64,000 nucleotides of DNA, from positions 164,332 through 228,331 of the forward strand of contig NZ_UFQB01000008.1 of assembly GCF_900496965.1 (NCBI RefSeq), written 5' to 3'. The number at the start of each line of letters is the position of its first letter. Positions within the stretch are counted from its first letter, which is position 1. The position numbers and the translations under genes are program-made. The DNA comes from Achromobacter agilis (lineage in GTDB: Bacteria; Pseudomonadota; Gammaproteobacteria; Burkholderiales; Burkholderiaceae_B). Shown here in pieces: positions 18,103-26,724 of this stretch. The notes below the pieces were generated by a model. That model was not told the DNA's origin and did no database searches. It saw only the letters and a list, made by a program, of their open reading frames with translations.

Positions 18103-19101
18103 ATGAACATGAACCGCCGCGCCATGTTGGCGCGCACCGCGGCACTGGCGGGCGCAAGCGTCCTCGGATTTCCCATGATCGGCCGCGCGGCCGGGGCGTC
18201 GTGCACCTACGGCGGCTCCGCCTGGCTGGGCCATTACTCGGCCTACATCGCCCTGAAGACCGGCCTGTTCGCCAAGCAGGGCCTGGACATCAAATGGCAG
18301 AGCTTCGCGACGTCCTCGGACCGCATGAGCGCGGTGATGGCCGGCAACGTCGACCTGGCCGGCACCGGCGTGGTGTCGTCGCTGGCGCTGATGGCCGCGG
18401 GCGCGCGCCAGTTCCAGGTCATCGCCACGCCCAACAACTTCGGCCGCGCCGAAGGCGTGCTGGTGCGCGAAGATGTCACCTCCGTCGCCGGCCTGAAAGG
18501 CAAGAAGATCGGCGTCACCTATGCCTCCAGCGCGCACGTGCTGCTGCTGGACGTGCTGCGCCAGGCCGGGCTGGACCCGGACAAGGACGTATCCATCATC
18601 AACCTGCCCGCCACCAATATCCTGTCTGCGTACCAGGGCAAGCAGATCGACGCGGCGGTCGCCTGGACCCCGGCCTTCGACCGCATCAAGGCCGTGCCCG
18701 GCACGCGCGTGCTGCTCGACGATACGGCCTTCTCGCTCTACAAGCAGTACGCCATCACCCCGGGCCCGGACGTGCTTCTCACGCGGGCCAAGCTGGGCAA
18801 GGAGAATCCCGAGGCGGTGCGCAAGTTCCTGCAAGCCGTGTTCGAGGCCAACGCCATGCTGAGCGGACAGCCTGAAGAAGCCGCCGGCGTGCTGCTGGAA
18901 CTGACCGGCCTGTCCAAGGAAGACCAGTTGGCCGTCATCAAGCAGACGCAGTGGTACTCAGCCGCCGACCAGAAGGCGCTGATGGTGGAGCCCGGCAATT
19001 TCGTGAGCGGCATGCAGCAACTGGCGGAGATGCTGGTCTCGCTCAAGCAGATCGACCGCGCGCCCGTGGTCAAGGACTGGGTCCAGGTCTCGTACCTCTA
19101 A
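18103..19101 (+). CDS. ABC transporter substrate-binding protein, SsuA/NMT1-like
   Basis: Periplasmic protein of 332 residues. The N-terminus has twin Arg (NRRAMLART) before a hydrophobic stretch and a cleavage site near GRAAG, compatible with Tat export. The mature part follows the NMT1/SsuA pattern: YIALKTGLFAKQGLDIKW, then GVTYASSAHVLLLDVLRQAGL and the PATNILSAYQGKQIDAAVAW segment. Such proteins bind sulfonates, taurine, nitrate, pyrimidines or other small acids. AGGGGAAG precedes the start. First gene of a three-gene importer operon. Confidence 0.9.
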   Translation: MNMNRRAMLARTAALAGASVLGFPMIGRAAGASCTYGGSAWLGHYSAYIALKTGLFAKQGLDIKWQSFATSSDRMSAVMAGNVDLAGTGVVSSLALMAAGARQFQVIATPNNFGRAEGVLVREDVTSVAGLKGKKIGVTYASSAHVLLLDVLRQAGLDPDKDVSIINLPATNILSAYQGKQIDAAVAWTPAFDRIKAVPGTRVLLDDTAFSLYKQYAITPGPDVLLTRAKLGKENPEAVRKFLQAVFEANAMLSGQPEEAAGVLLELTGLSKEDQLAVIKQTQWYSAADQKALMVEPGNFVSGMQQLAEMLVSLKQIDRAPVVKDWVQVSYL

Positions 19102-19119
19102 GCACGGAACCGCCCGCCT

Positions 19120-19890
19120 ATGTCCATTCGCACGTCTTCAAGGGAAACGCGGCTGATCTGGGTCAGCGCGCTATCGCTGCTGGGTTTTCTGCTGTGCTGG
19201 GAAGCGCTGTGCCGCGCCGGCGCGGTGGACCCCATCTTCCTGCCCGCGCCGTCACAGGTCCTGGCGCGCGCCCTGTCCATGTCGGACCAGGGCACGCTGT
19301 TCTACAACGTCCTGGCCTCGACCCGGCGCGTCATGGTGGGTTTCATGGCGGCGGTCATCGTGGCCATTCCGCTGGGGATCCTGCTGGGCACCTCCAAGGT
19401 GGCCCGCGCCGTGTTCGATCCCATCATCTCCTTCCTGCGCCCGCTGCCGTCCATGAGCTGGATCCCGCTGTCGCTGCTGTGGTTCGGCATCACCGAAACG
19501 CAGAAGTACAGCATCGTCTTCATGGGCTCCTTCGTGCCCGCCCTGCTCTACGTGATGGAGGCAACCCGCAGCATCGATCCCGTGCTGGTGCGCGCCGCCC
19601 GCAACCTGGGCGCCAACCGCTGGCAGGTCATGCGCGAAGTGCTGTTCCCGGGCTGTCTGCCGCAGATCCTCTCGGGCATGAAGATCATCCTGGGCTTGTC
19701 CTGGACCTGCGTCATCTCGGCCGAGCTGGTGGCGTCCAAGGAAGGCCTGGGCTTCATGATCATGAACGGCAAGGAGTTTTTCCAGACCGACACCGTGGTG
19801 CTCGGCATGGTCCTGATCAGCTTCACCGTGCTGGTGACCGATCTGTGTTTGCGTCTACTTGAGCGATGGGTGCTGTCATGGCAACGATGA
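19120..19890 (+). CDS. ABC transporter permease, SsuC/TauC-like
   Basis: Inner-membrane subunit of 256 residues with about six helices and the cytoplasmic EAA loop (EATRSIDPVLVRAARNLGA, ending in the Gly and then RWQVMREVLFPG), which docks on the ATPase. It begins 18 bases after the binding-protein gene and overlaps the ATPase gene by 13-25 bases. With those two it makes a complete sulfonate/taurine-class importer; the actual cargo is unknown. Confidence 0.92.
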   Translation: MSIRTSSRETRLIWVSALSLLGFLLCWEALCRAGAVDPIFLPAPSQVLARALSMSDQGTLFYNVLASTRRVMVGFMAAVIVAIPLGILLGTSKVARAVFDPIISFLRPLPSMSWIPLSLLWFGITETQKYSIVFMGSFVPALLYVMEATRSIDPVLVRAARNLGANRWQVMREVLFPGCLPQILSGMKIILGLSWTCVISAELVASKEGLGFMIMNGKEFFQTDTVVLGMVLISFTVLVTDLCLRLLERWVLSWQR

Positions 19891-20666
19891 CCGACGATAC
19901 GATGATCCGCCTTGCCGGGGTTTCCAAGTCCTATGGGGGCATCACCGTGCTCGACAAGGTCGACCTGGAAGTCCGGCGCGGCGAATTCCTGGTGCTGCTG
20001 GGCGCCTCCGGCTGCGGCAAGTCCACCCTGCTGAACCTGATGGCGGGCTTCATCGCGCCCGACAGCGGCAGCATCGCCGTCAACGGCAAGCCGGTGACCG
20101 ACGTGACCGCCGCCTGCGGCATGGTGTTCCAGCAATACGCCCTGTTTCCCTGGCGCACCGTGCAGGAGAACGTGGAATTCGGCCTGAAAATGCGCGGCAT
20201 GCCGCGCCAGGAACGCGCGCCGATCGCCCGCAAGTACATCGAGATGGTCGGGCTGAAACAGGCGGCGGACAAATATCCGCACGCCCTCTCGGGCGGCATG
20301 AAGCAGCGCGTGTCGATCGCCCGCGTGCTGGCCAACGACCCGGACGTGATGCTCTTCGACGAACCCTTCGCCGCCTTGGACGCCATGACCCGGCAGGTGC
20401 TGCAGGACCAGTTGCTGTCGATCTATGAACAGAGCGGCAAGACCATTGTCTTCATCACGCACTCCATCGACGAAGCACTGACCCTGTCCACCCGGATGGC
20501 CGTCATGGGTTCCAAGCCCGGCCGCATCGTGCAGGACATCCACAACGACCTGCCCCATCCGCGCAGCGCGGACGTGCAGCTGTCGCCCCGCTTCGTGGAA
20601 CTGAAGCGGGCCATCTGGGAGCGCGTGCAGGAAGAAGTCACCCGAAGCATGGAACTGGCCGCCTAG
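19866..20666 (+). CDS. ABC transporter ATP-binding protein, SsuB/TauB-like
   Basis: ATPase of 266 residues with Walker A GASGCGKST near residue 50, Q-loop FQQYALFPW, signature LSGGMKQRVSIARVL, Walker B VMLFDEPFAALD and switch His in FITHSIDEAL. The Met in LSGGMKQR is common in this subfamily. Two starts compete: ATG at 19866 (used here) and ATG at 19878; both overlap the permease end. A strong terminator follows, closing the operon. Confidence 0.93.
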   Translation: MGAVMATMTDDTMIRLAGVSKSYGGITVLDKVDLEVRRGEFLVLLGASGCGKSTLLNLMAGFIAPDSGSIAVNGKPVTDVTAACGMVFQQYALFPWRTVQENVEFGLKMRGMPRQERAPIARKYIEMVGLKQAADKYPHALSGGMKQRVSIARVLANDPDVMLFDEPFAALDAMTRQVLQDQLLSIYEQSGKTIVFITHSIDEALTLSTRMAVMGSKPGRIVQDIHNDLPHPRSADVQLSPRFVELKRAIWERVQEEVTRSMELAA

Positions 20667-20710
20667 GGCCAGCCCCCTCCCCAAAGCCCCGCGCGGGCGC
20701 TTGCCCTCCC

Positions 20711-20753
20711 GATTCCGCCCCAGGCGCCTGCCGGCCCTGGGGCGGAATCTTTT
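20711..20753 (+). terminator. Rho-independent terminator
   Basis: GATTCCGCCCCAGG and CCTGGGGCGGAATC make a perfect 14-pair stem around an 11-base loop, followed by four T. It sits 45 bases after the ATPase gene and before the next operon's leader. Confidence 0.9.
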
Positions 20754-20802
20754 CGTCTGTATCTCGCGGGTTTACCCCAATTATTCTGATTACATCTCCA
20801 GT

Positions 20803-20825
20803 CGTAGCATATCAATCGAGCTACG
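20803..20825. promoter_or_regulatory. Candidate operator before the branched-chain-type operon
   Basis: CGTAGC and GCTACG flank 11 bases in an AT-rich leader 44 bases before the binding-protein start. It could be the site of the GntR regulator encoded at the end of this operon. The arms are only six bases, so chance is not excluded. Confidence 0.35.
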
Positions 20826-20868
20826 TAAAACATTACGAGCCACAATGAAAAATACGTGGAGACAAAAA

Positions 20869-22050
20869 ATGAAGACATGGAGTCCCGCCGTCCGAGGCGC
20901 GCTGGCCTTGTGCGCCCTGTTCGCAGCAAGCGCGCACGCCGCTGAACCGGACACGTTCAAGATCGGCGGCGTCGTGTCGCTATCGGGCACCTACGGCATC
21001 TTTGGCGAAGACATGCGCAAGGGCGTCACCATCGCCATCGAGCAGCGCGGCGGCAAAGTGCTGGGCAAGCCCATCCAGGTCACGTGGGAGGACGACGAGA
21101 CCAAGCCGCAGCCAGCCGTGCAGAAAACCACCCGCCTCATCTCCGACGGTTCGCAGATGATCTTCGGCGCGGTCAGTTCCGCCAGCACGCTGGCGATCAT
21201 GAACATCGCCAAACAGCGCAAGATCCCTCACCTGGTCACCATGTCCGCCGACGACAAGATCACCGTGCCGGGCGGTTCCCGCTATACGTTCCGCACGTCC
21301 AACACGCTGGGCATGGAACAACGGATGGCGCTGGCCTACACCAAGGAACAAAAGCTCAAGCGCATCTACGGCGTCACGGCCGATTACCAGGCCACGCGCG
21401 ATAGCTGGGAGTGGTACCGCCGGGAAGCCGAAAAGGCCGGCGTCGAAATCGTGGGAGCGGACTTCCCGCCCCTGGGCAACCGCGACTACTCGTCGATCGC
21501 CGACAAGATCGCGCGCTCCAACGCCGATGGCGTGGCGCTCTTCATGACGGGCTCGGACGCCGTCACCATGGTCAAGCAGGCGGGCCAGATCGACCTGGGC
21601 AAGACGCGCAAGATCTTCGGCCCGGTCATCGCCGATGAGACCATGGCGGCCGGCGTCGGCTCCACGTCGGTGGGCGTCCAATCCGGCGTGCGCTACCACT
21701 TCACCGTGGAAAACGAAGCCAACAAGGCCTTCGTCGAGGCGTTCCGCAAGAAGTACAACGAGTTTCCCTCCGCCGCCGCGGGCGAAGCCTACGACGGCAT
21801 GAGCTGGTGGCTGGACGTGGTGGACAAGACCGGCACCTGGGACAAGGAAAAATGGGTCGAAGCCTTCGCCGGCAGCGTGCGCGGAAATTCCGTCGAAGGT
21901 GAGAAAACCATGCGCGCTTGCGACCACCAGGCCATGCAGAACGGCTTGTGGGGCGTCGTGAATACGGGCAAGCCGCCCCAGCCCGCCTACGTGATGGACA
22001 TCGTCCGCGTGTTTCCGCCGGACCAGGTCTTCGAAGCCTGCGCCGGCTGA
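20869..22050 (+). CDS. ABC transporter substrate-binding protein, branched-chain (LivK) type
   Basis: Periplasmic protein of 393 residues with a signal peptide ending SAHA and a type I binding-protein fold: DTFKIGGVVSLSGTYGIFG, MRKGVTIAIEQRGG, IFGAVSSASTLAIMNIAKQRKIPHL. HAAT-family members of this sort bind amino acids, aromatic acids, amides or fatty-acid-like compounds. The ATG at 20869 is preferred over one at 20845 because GGAGA lies just upstream and the signal peptide starts correctly. First gene of an eight-gene operon with thiolase and acyl-CoA ligase, so the ligand is probably a carboxylic acid degraded as a CoA ester. Confidence 0.92.
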   Translation: MKTWSPAVRGALALCALFAASAHAAEPDTFKIGGVVSLSGTYGIFGEDMRKGVTIAIEQRGGKVLGKPIQVTWEDDETKPQPAVQKTTRLISDGSQMIFGAVSSASTLAIMNIAKQRKIPHLVTMSADDKITVPGGSRYTFRTSNTLGMEQRMALAYTKEQKLKRIYGVTADYQATRDSWEWYRREAEKAGVEIVGADFPPLGNRDYSSIADKIARSNADGVALFMTGSDAVTMVKQAGQIDLGKTRKIFGPVIADETMAAGVGSTSVGVQSGVRYHFTVENEANKAFVEAFRKKYNEFPSAAAGEAYDGMSWWLDVVDKTGTWDKEKWVEAFAGSVRGNSVEGEKTMRACDHQAMQNGLWGVVNTGKPPQPAYVMDIVRVFPPDQVFEACAG

Positions 22051-22068
22051 GCCGCCGCGCCTGACACA

Positions 22069-22092
22069 CCGGCCGGCCCTCGGGCCGGCCGG
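22069..22092 (+). other. GC-rich intercistronic hairpin
   Basis: CCGGCCGGCCC and GGGCCGGCCGG form a near-perfect stem with a tiny loop in the 80-base gap between the binding-protein and permease genes, with no T-run after it. Such hairpins often protect the upstream message or partly stop transcription, giving more binding protein than permease. Confidence 0.55.
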
Positions 22093-22131
22093 CTCCCGGT
22101 GCGCCCGCGCGCCGCCTGACGGATATCTGCC

Positions 22132-22989
22132 ATGTCCACCGTGATCATCGGCCTGAGCCTGGGAATGCTGCTGTTCCTGCTGGCGTCTGGCCTTACGCTA
22201 ATTTTCGGCATGCTGGGCGTTATCAACTTCGCCCACGGCGCGCTATATATGCTGGGCGCCTATCTTGCCTTCGACATCCAGTTGCGCACCGGATCCTTCA
22301 TCGCCGGCCTAGTCGTGGCGACGGCCGGCGTCGGCCTGGTCGGCGTCGCGATGGAGCGGCTGGCGCTGCGGCCGCTCTACAGCCGCCCCCACTTCTACCA
22401 GCTGATCCTGACCTTCGGCTTCATTCTCGTCATCAGCGAAGCCGTGAAGATCATCTGGGGCCTGGGTTACCAGGAAACGCCGATGCCCGCGCTGCTGGCG
22501 GGCACGGTCGAGCTGGCGGGCAGCACCATCCCCGTCTACCGCTTGTTCGTGATCATCTTCGGCCTGCTGGTCTGCGCCGCGCTCTTCTTCGTACTGGAAA
22601 AAAGCACTTTCGGCATGCTGGTGCGCGCGGCCAGCAGCGACGGCGAGATGGTGCGCATCCTGGGCCTGCCTGCCGCCCGCATCCGGAGCGCCGTATTCGG
22701 CATGGGCGCCGCGCTGGCGGGCCTGGCGGGCGCCATCTCCGCCCCGCTGTTCCCGATTGAATTGGGCATGGCCACCAACACCATCATCGATTGCTTCATC
22801 GTCGTGATCCTCGGCGGGCTGGGCAACATCCGCGGCGTGGTCGCGGCGTCGCTGCTCATCGGCATGGTCCGGGCGGTGGGCTACACCTTCATGCCCAGCT
22901 GGGTCGACATCCTGACCTTCGCCATGCTGATCGCCACACTGCTCACGCGTCCCCAGGGACTGTTTTCCCGTCAAGCGAGGCTGGCATGA
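22132..22989 (+). CDS. ABC permease, LivH type
   Basis: Membrane subunit of 285 residues with about eight helices and the LivH opening LLFLLASGLTLIFGMLGVINFAHGALYMLGAY, where the NFAHG motif is diagnostic. The ILGGLGNIRG segment near residue 225 contacts the ATPase. The next gene starts within its stop codon. Pairs with the LivM-type permease that follows. Confidence 0.93.
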   Translation: MSTVIIGLSLGMLLFLLASGLTLIFGMLGVINFAHGALYMLGAYLAFDIQLRTGSFIAGLVVATAGVGLVGVAMERLALRPLYSRPHFYQLILTFGFILVISEAVKIIWGLGYQETPMPALLAGTVELAGSTIPVYRLFVIIFGLLVCAALFFVLEKSTFGMLVRAASSDGEMVRILGLPAARIRSAVFGMGAALAGLAGAISAPLFPIELGMATNTIIDCFIVVILGGLGNIRGVVAASLLIGMVRAVGYTFMPSWVDILTFAMLIATLLTRPQGLFSRQARLA

Positions 22990-24002
22990 AGATCTCCCGT
23001 CAAAACGCCGTGATCTCCGCCTGCGCCGCCGCCGTGGTGCTGGCGATCCCCTTCTGCACGCAGAACGATTTCCTGCTCAACCTGACCATCCTCATCATGG
23101 TGTGGTCGATCTTCGCGGTGGGCTTCGACCTGGTATTCGGCCTGCTGGGCATGGTGTCCTTCGGCCACGCCGCCTTCCTGGGCACGGGCGGCTATGCGCT
23201 GGCCCTGGCCACCCAGCGTTACGGCCTGCCGTTCGAGGCGGGGCTGGGGCTGGCCATCCTGGCGGGCGCCGCCTGCGCCTGGATCTTCAGCGTCTTCGCG
23301 CTGCGGGTCTCGGGGATTTTCTTCGCGCTCGTCACGCTGGCGCTGTCGCAGCTCATGTACATCCTGGCGGACAGCAAGCTGCGCGAATGGACGGGCGGCG
23401 CCGACGGATTGCCGGGTATCGGCCGTCCGGAACTCGCCGGCATCGACTTCTTCGATACCGTGAATTTCTACTGGTATGTGGCGGCCGTGTTCGCCCTGGT
23501 GATGGCCCTGATGGCGATGCTGCGCGCCTCGCCGTTCGGCCGCGCGGTGGCCGGCGTGCGCCAGAACGAGATCCGCGCCAGCCAGCTGGGCTACAACGTG
23601 CAGCGCCTCAAGCAGATCGCCTTCCTCGTTTCCGGCGCGGTCGGCGGCCTGGCCGGCGGCCTGCTGGCCGCGGTGCTGATGTACATGAACCCGCAGATGC
23701 TGCACTGGACCACCTCGGGCGACGTCATCATCATGACCCTACTGGGCGGCTCCGGCACGCTCTGGGGGCCGGTGGCCGGCGTGCTGCTCTTCGAAGCCCT
23801 GAAGGAATGGCTCAGCGGCTGGACGCCTTATTGGTACGGCATCCTGGGGCTGGTCTTCATCCTGGCGACGCTGTATTTCCCGCAGGGTGTGCTGGGTGCG
23901 CTGCAGGCCCGCTGGGGCCGGGAACGTCCCGCCGCGCCCCCGGCTGCCGGCCAGGCGGCGCCCGCCGTGCCGCTCGCGCCTCGCGAAGGGAGCCTGTCAT
24001 GA
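22986..24002 (+). CDS. ABC permease, LivM type
   Basis: Membrane subunit of 338 residues. Diagnostic segments are FAVGFDLVFGLLGMVSFGHAAFLG near residue 45, VSGIFFALVTLALSQ near 110, and LLGGSGTLWGPVAG near 245. The C-terminal 35 residues form a Pro/Ala-rich cytoplasmic tail. Both ends overlap neighbours by four bases (ATGA), so expression of the whole transporter is coupled. Confidence 0.93.
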   Translation: MKISRQNAVISACAAAVVLAIPFCTQNDFLLNLTILIMVWSIFAVGFDLVFGLLGMVSFGHAAFLGTGGYALALATQRYGLPFEAGLGLAILAGAACAWIFSVFALRVSGIFFALVTLALSQLMYILADSKLREWTGGADGLPGIGRPELAGIDFFDTVNFYWYVAAVFALVMALMAMLRASPFGRAVAGVRQNEIRASQLGYNVQRLKQIAFLVSGAVGGLAGGLLAAVLMYMNPQMLHWTTSGDVIIMTLLGGSGTLWGPVAGVLLFEALKEWLSGWTPYWYGILGLVFILATLYFPQGVLGALQARWGRERPAAPPAAGQAAPAVPLAPREGSLS

Positions 24003-24754
24003 GCGGCATCGCCCTGCAATGCGACAAGGTCAGCGTCACGTTCGGCGCGCTGCGCGCCATCGAGGACTTCAGCTACGCCTTCGAGGCCGGACGCGTGTAC
24101 GGTCTGATCGGCCCCAACGGCGCCGGCAAGACCACCCTGCTCAATGTGCTGGCCGGACACCTTCCCGGCCATGGCGGCAGCATCCTGTGCCACGGCGCGG
24201 ACATCTCGCGGCTGCGCGCCTATGAGCGCGCCCGCCACGGCATCGGCCGCAGTTTCCAGATCACAAAGATCTTCCCGGAAATGACGGTGCTGGAGAACCT
24301 GCGCATCGCCGCGCAGATCAGCCATTCGCGCCTGCTGCCCTTCTGGCTGGCCCCGCGCTACGACCGGCGCCTGGCCTCCACCATCGACGCGATGCTGGAA
24401 CTGACGGACCTCGCGCCCTGGCGGGACACCGTCGCCGGCACCTTGTCCTATGGACTGCAGCGCGCGCTAGAGCTGGGCCTGACGCTGCTGCCCGATCCCC
24501 GCATCCTGCTGCTGGACGAACCCCTGGCCGGCGTCGGCCACCACGAGATCGGGGCCGCGACCCGCCTGATCCGGCACGCCGCCGCGGGGCGCACGGTGCT
24601 GCTGATCGAACACAACATGGACGTGATCATGACGCTTTCGGAACACATCGTGGTGCTGTCCAACGGCCGCAAGGTGGCGGAAGGCCCGCCGCAAGCCATC
24701 CGCGACGACGCCACGGTGCGCGCGGTCTATCTGGGCGAAGAGGTGGCGGCATGA
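23999..24754 (+). CDS. ABC ATPase, LivG type
   Basis: ATPase of 251 residues: Walker A GPNGAGKTT near residue 40, the LivG-type long insert with GIGRSFQITKIFPEMTVLEN, then Walker B ILLLDEPLAGVG and the H-loop in LIEHNMD. The signature helix reads LSYGLQRALELGLTL, where LSGGQ is usual; LSYG variants are normal in LivG proteins. Four-base overlaps on both sides. Confidence 0.93.
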   Translation: MSGIALQCDKVSVTFGALRAIEDFSYAFEAGRVYGLIGPNGAGKTTLLNVLAGHLPGHGGSILCHGADISRLRAYERARHGIGRSFQITKIFPEMTVLENLRIAAQISHSRLLPFWLAPRYDRRLASTIDAMLELTDLAPWRDTVAGTLSYGLQRALELGLTLLPDPRILLLDEPLAGVGHHEIGAATRLIRHAAAGRTVLLIEHNMDVIMTLSEHIVVLSNGRKVAEGPPQAIRDDATVRAVYLGEEVAA

Positions 24755-25458
24755 TCGAACTGCAGCACGCCGGCGTGCATTACGGCCAGGCGCTGGCGCT
24801 CAAGGACATCACGCTGCGCGCGGGCCAGGACGAGATCGTCGCCATCGTGGGGCGCAACGGCGCCGGCAAGTCCACCGTACTGAAGACGCTGATCGGGCTG
24901 CTGCCGCTGTCGTCGGGAAGCCGGCTCGTCGCCGGCCAGGACGCCACGCGCCGCGCCGTCGAACAGATCAGCCGCGACGGCATCGCGCTGGTGCCCGACA
25001 CCCGCCGCATTTTTCCCAACCTGACCGTGCGGGAGAACCTGAGGATGGGCGCGCTGGCGCACCGGCCCGGCTACTGGACCACGGACAAGGTGCTACAGGT
25101 TTTTCCCCGATTGCAGGAGCGCATCGGCTTCGACGGCGACCAGCTGTCGGGCGGCGAGCAGCAGATGCTGTCGATCGCGCGCGCCCTGCTCGGCAATCCC
25201 CGCATTCTGCTGCTGGACGAACCCACCGAGGGTCTGGCGCCGCGCATCGTCAATGAGCTCATCGGCGTCTTCACCGAAGTCCACCGTCAGGGCACCGGCA
25301 TCGTATTGGTCGAACAGAACCTGAAAGTACCCGCCCGCCTTGCGCATCGCCAGTACGTGCTCGACCACGGCGAGGTCGCCTGGAGCGGATCGGCCGCGCA
25401 AGTCGAGGCCGAGCGCCACGTCATCGAATCCATTCTCACCACCGGTATCCCATCATGA
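24751..25458 (+). CDS. ABC ATPase, LivF type
   Basis: ATPase of 235 residues: Walker A GRNGAGKST, the LivF-type VPDTRRIFPNLTVRENLRMGA, signature LSGGEQQMLSIARALLG, Walker B ILLLDEPTEGLAP and VLVEQNLK. LivF and LivG form the heterodimeric motor of the importer. It overlaps the thiolase start by four bases, so transport and catabolism are encoded in one coupled message. Confidence 0.94.
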   Translation: MIELQHAGVHYGQALALKDITLRAGQDEIVAIVGRNGAGKSTVLKTLIGLLPLSSGSRLVAGQDATRRAVEQISRDGIALVPDTRRIFPNLTVRENLRMGALAHRPGYWTTDKVLQVFPRLQERIGFDGDQLSGGEQQMLSIARALLGNPRILLLDEPTEGLAPRIVNELIGVFTEVHRQGTGIVLVEQNLKVPARLAHRQYVLDHGEVAWSGSAAQVEAERHVIESILTTGIPS

Positions 25459-26693
25459 GCAACGACACCACCTATATCGCGGGCGTGGGCATCACCCGCT
25501 TCGACAAGCAGCCCGGCAAGAGCGTCAAGGACCTGGTGCGCGACGCGGTCACCCAGGCATTGGCGGACGCGGGCTGCGATGCCGCCGGCCTGCAGGCAGC
25601 CTATTTCGCCACGGCCGGCCAAGGTTCGATCGAAGGCCAGTACATGGTGGCGGGCCAGGTCGCGCTGAAAGCGATGGGCATCACCGGCATTCCGGTCACC
25701 AACGTGGAAAACGCCTGCGCCAGCTCCAGCACCGCGCTGAACGCCGCGCACCTGTATGTCGCCTCGGGCGCGGGCGACATCTGCCTGGCGGTGGGCGTCG
25801 ACAAGCTGTTCTCGGATGACAAGGCCAAGAGCTTCGCCGTGTTCGACGGCGCCTGGGACGTGCACGACGCGCCGGCCCAGATGGCCCGGCTGATGGCGCT
25901 GGCGCCCGATGTGACGCCGCCGCCCGGCTTCGAGGAGCCCGGCAAGCGCAGCGTGTTCATGGACATCTACGCCAGCCTGGCGCGCCTGCACATGAAGACC
26001 TTCGGCACCACGCAGCGCCAGCTCGCCGCGGTGGCCGCCAAAAACCACATGCATTCCACGCTCAATCCGCTGGCGCAGTTCCAGTACCCGCTGACCATCG
26101 ACGAAGCGCTGGCCGCGCGCCCCGTCTCCTGGCCCCTGACGCTGCCCATGTGCGCGCCCATCAGCGACGGCGCGGCCGCCGCGATCGTCTGCAACGCCCA
26201 GGGTCTGAAGCGCCTGCAACGCGCGCGAGCGGTCCGCCTGTACGCCAGCGTGCTGCGCACCGCCACGGACCGCCCCGCGGACCGCTATGACCGCCACCTT
26301 TGCCACCTCGCGGCGATGGAGGCGTACGAACGCGCCGGCGTCGGCCCCGGGGACATGTCCCTGGCGGAAGTCCACGACGCCACCGCGTTCGCGGAAATCC
26401 AGCAGACCGAAGCCCTGGGGTTCTGCGCCTTCGGCGAAGGCGGCCCCATGGCGGAATCCGGCGCCACCAGCCTGGGCGGGCGCATCCCCATCAATGTGTC
26501 CGGCGGCCTGCTGTCGCGCGGCCATCCCATCGGCGCCACGGGCCTGGCCCAGGTCCATGAAATGGTGACCCAGCTGCGCGGCGAGGCCGGCGCCCGCCAG
26601 GTCGAAGGCGCGCGCTTCGCCGTCGCCGAGAATGGCGGAGGATTCAACGGCGTGGAGGAAGCGGTCACCTGCATCACCCTCCTCGGCCATTGA
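25455..26693 (+). CDS. Thiolase-family protein (SCP-x/lipid-transfer type)
   Basis: Protein of 412 residues. Nucleophile Cys88 lies in VENACASSS; the second-half His is in GHPIGATGLAQ and the C-terminal Gly-rich loop in AENGGGFNGV. This is the thiolase subgroup often found in steroid, aromatic and branched-acid degradation clusters, which cleaves or makes beta-ketoacyl-CoA and sometimes works with a DUF35 partner; no DUF35 gene is adjacent here. Coupled to the ABC genes upstream and followed after 31 bases by an acyl-CoA ligase. Confidence 0.85.
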   Translation: MSNDTTYIAGVGITRFDKQPGKSVKDLVRDAVTQALADAGCDAAGLQAAYFATAGQGSIEGQYMVAGQVALKAMGITGIPVTNVENACASSSTALNAAHLYVASGAGDICLAVGVDKLFSDDKAKSFAVFDGAWDVHDAPAQMARLMALAPDVTPPPGFEEPGKRSVFMDIYASLARLHMKTFGTTQRQLAAVAAKNHMHSTLNPLAQFQYPLTIDEALAARPVSWPLTLPMCAPISDGAAAAIVCNAQGLKRLQRARAVRLYASVLRTATDRPADRYDRHLCHLAAMEAYERAGVGPGDMSLAEVHDATAFAEIQQTEALGFCAFGEGGPMAESGATSLGGRIPINVSGGLLSRGHPIGATGLAQVHEMVTQLRGEAGARQVEGARFAVAENGGGFNGVEEAVTCITLLGH

Positions 26694-26724
26694 ACTCCGC
26701 CCCCCTTCCAACCCAGAGACCGCC

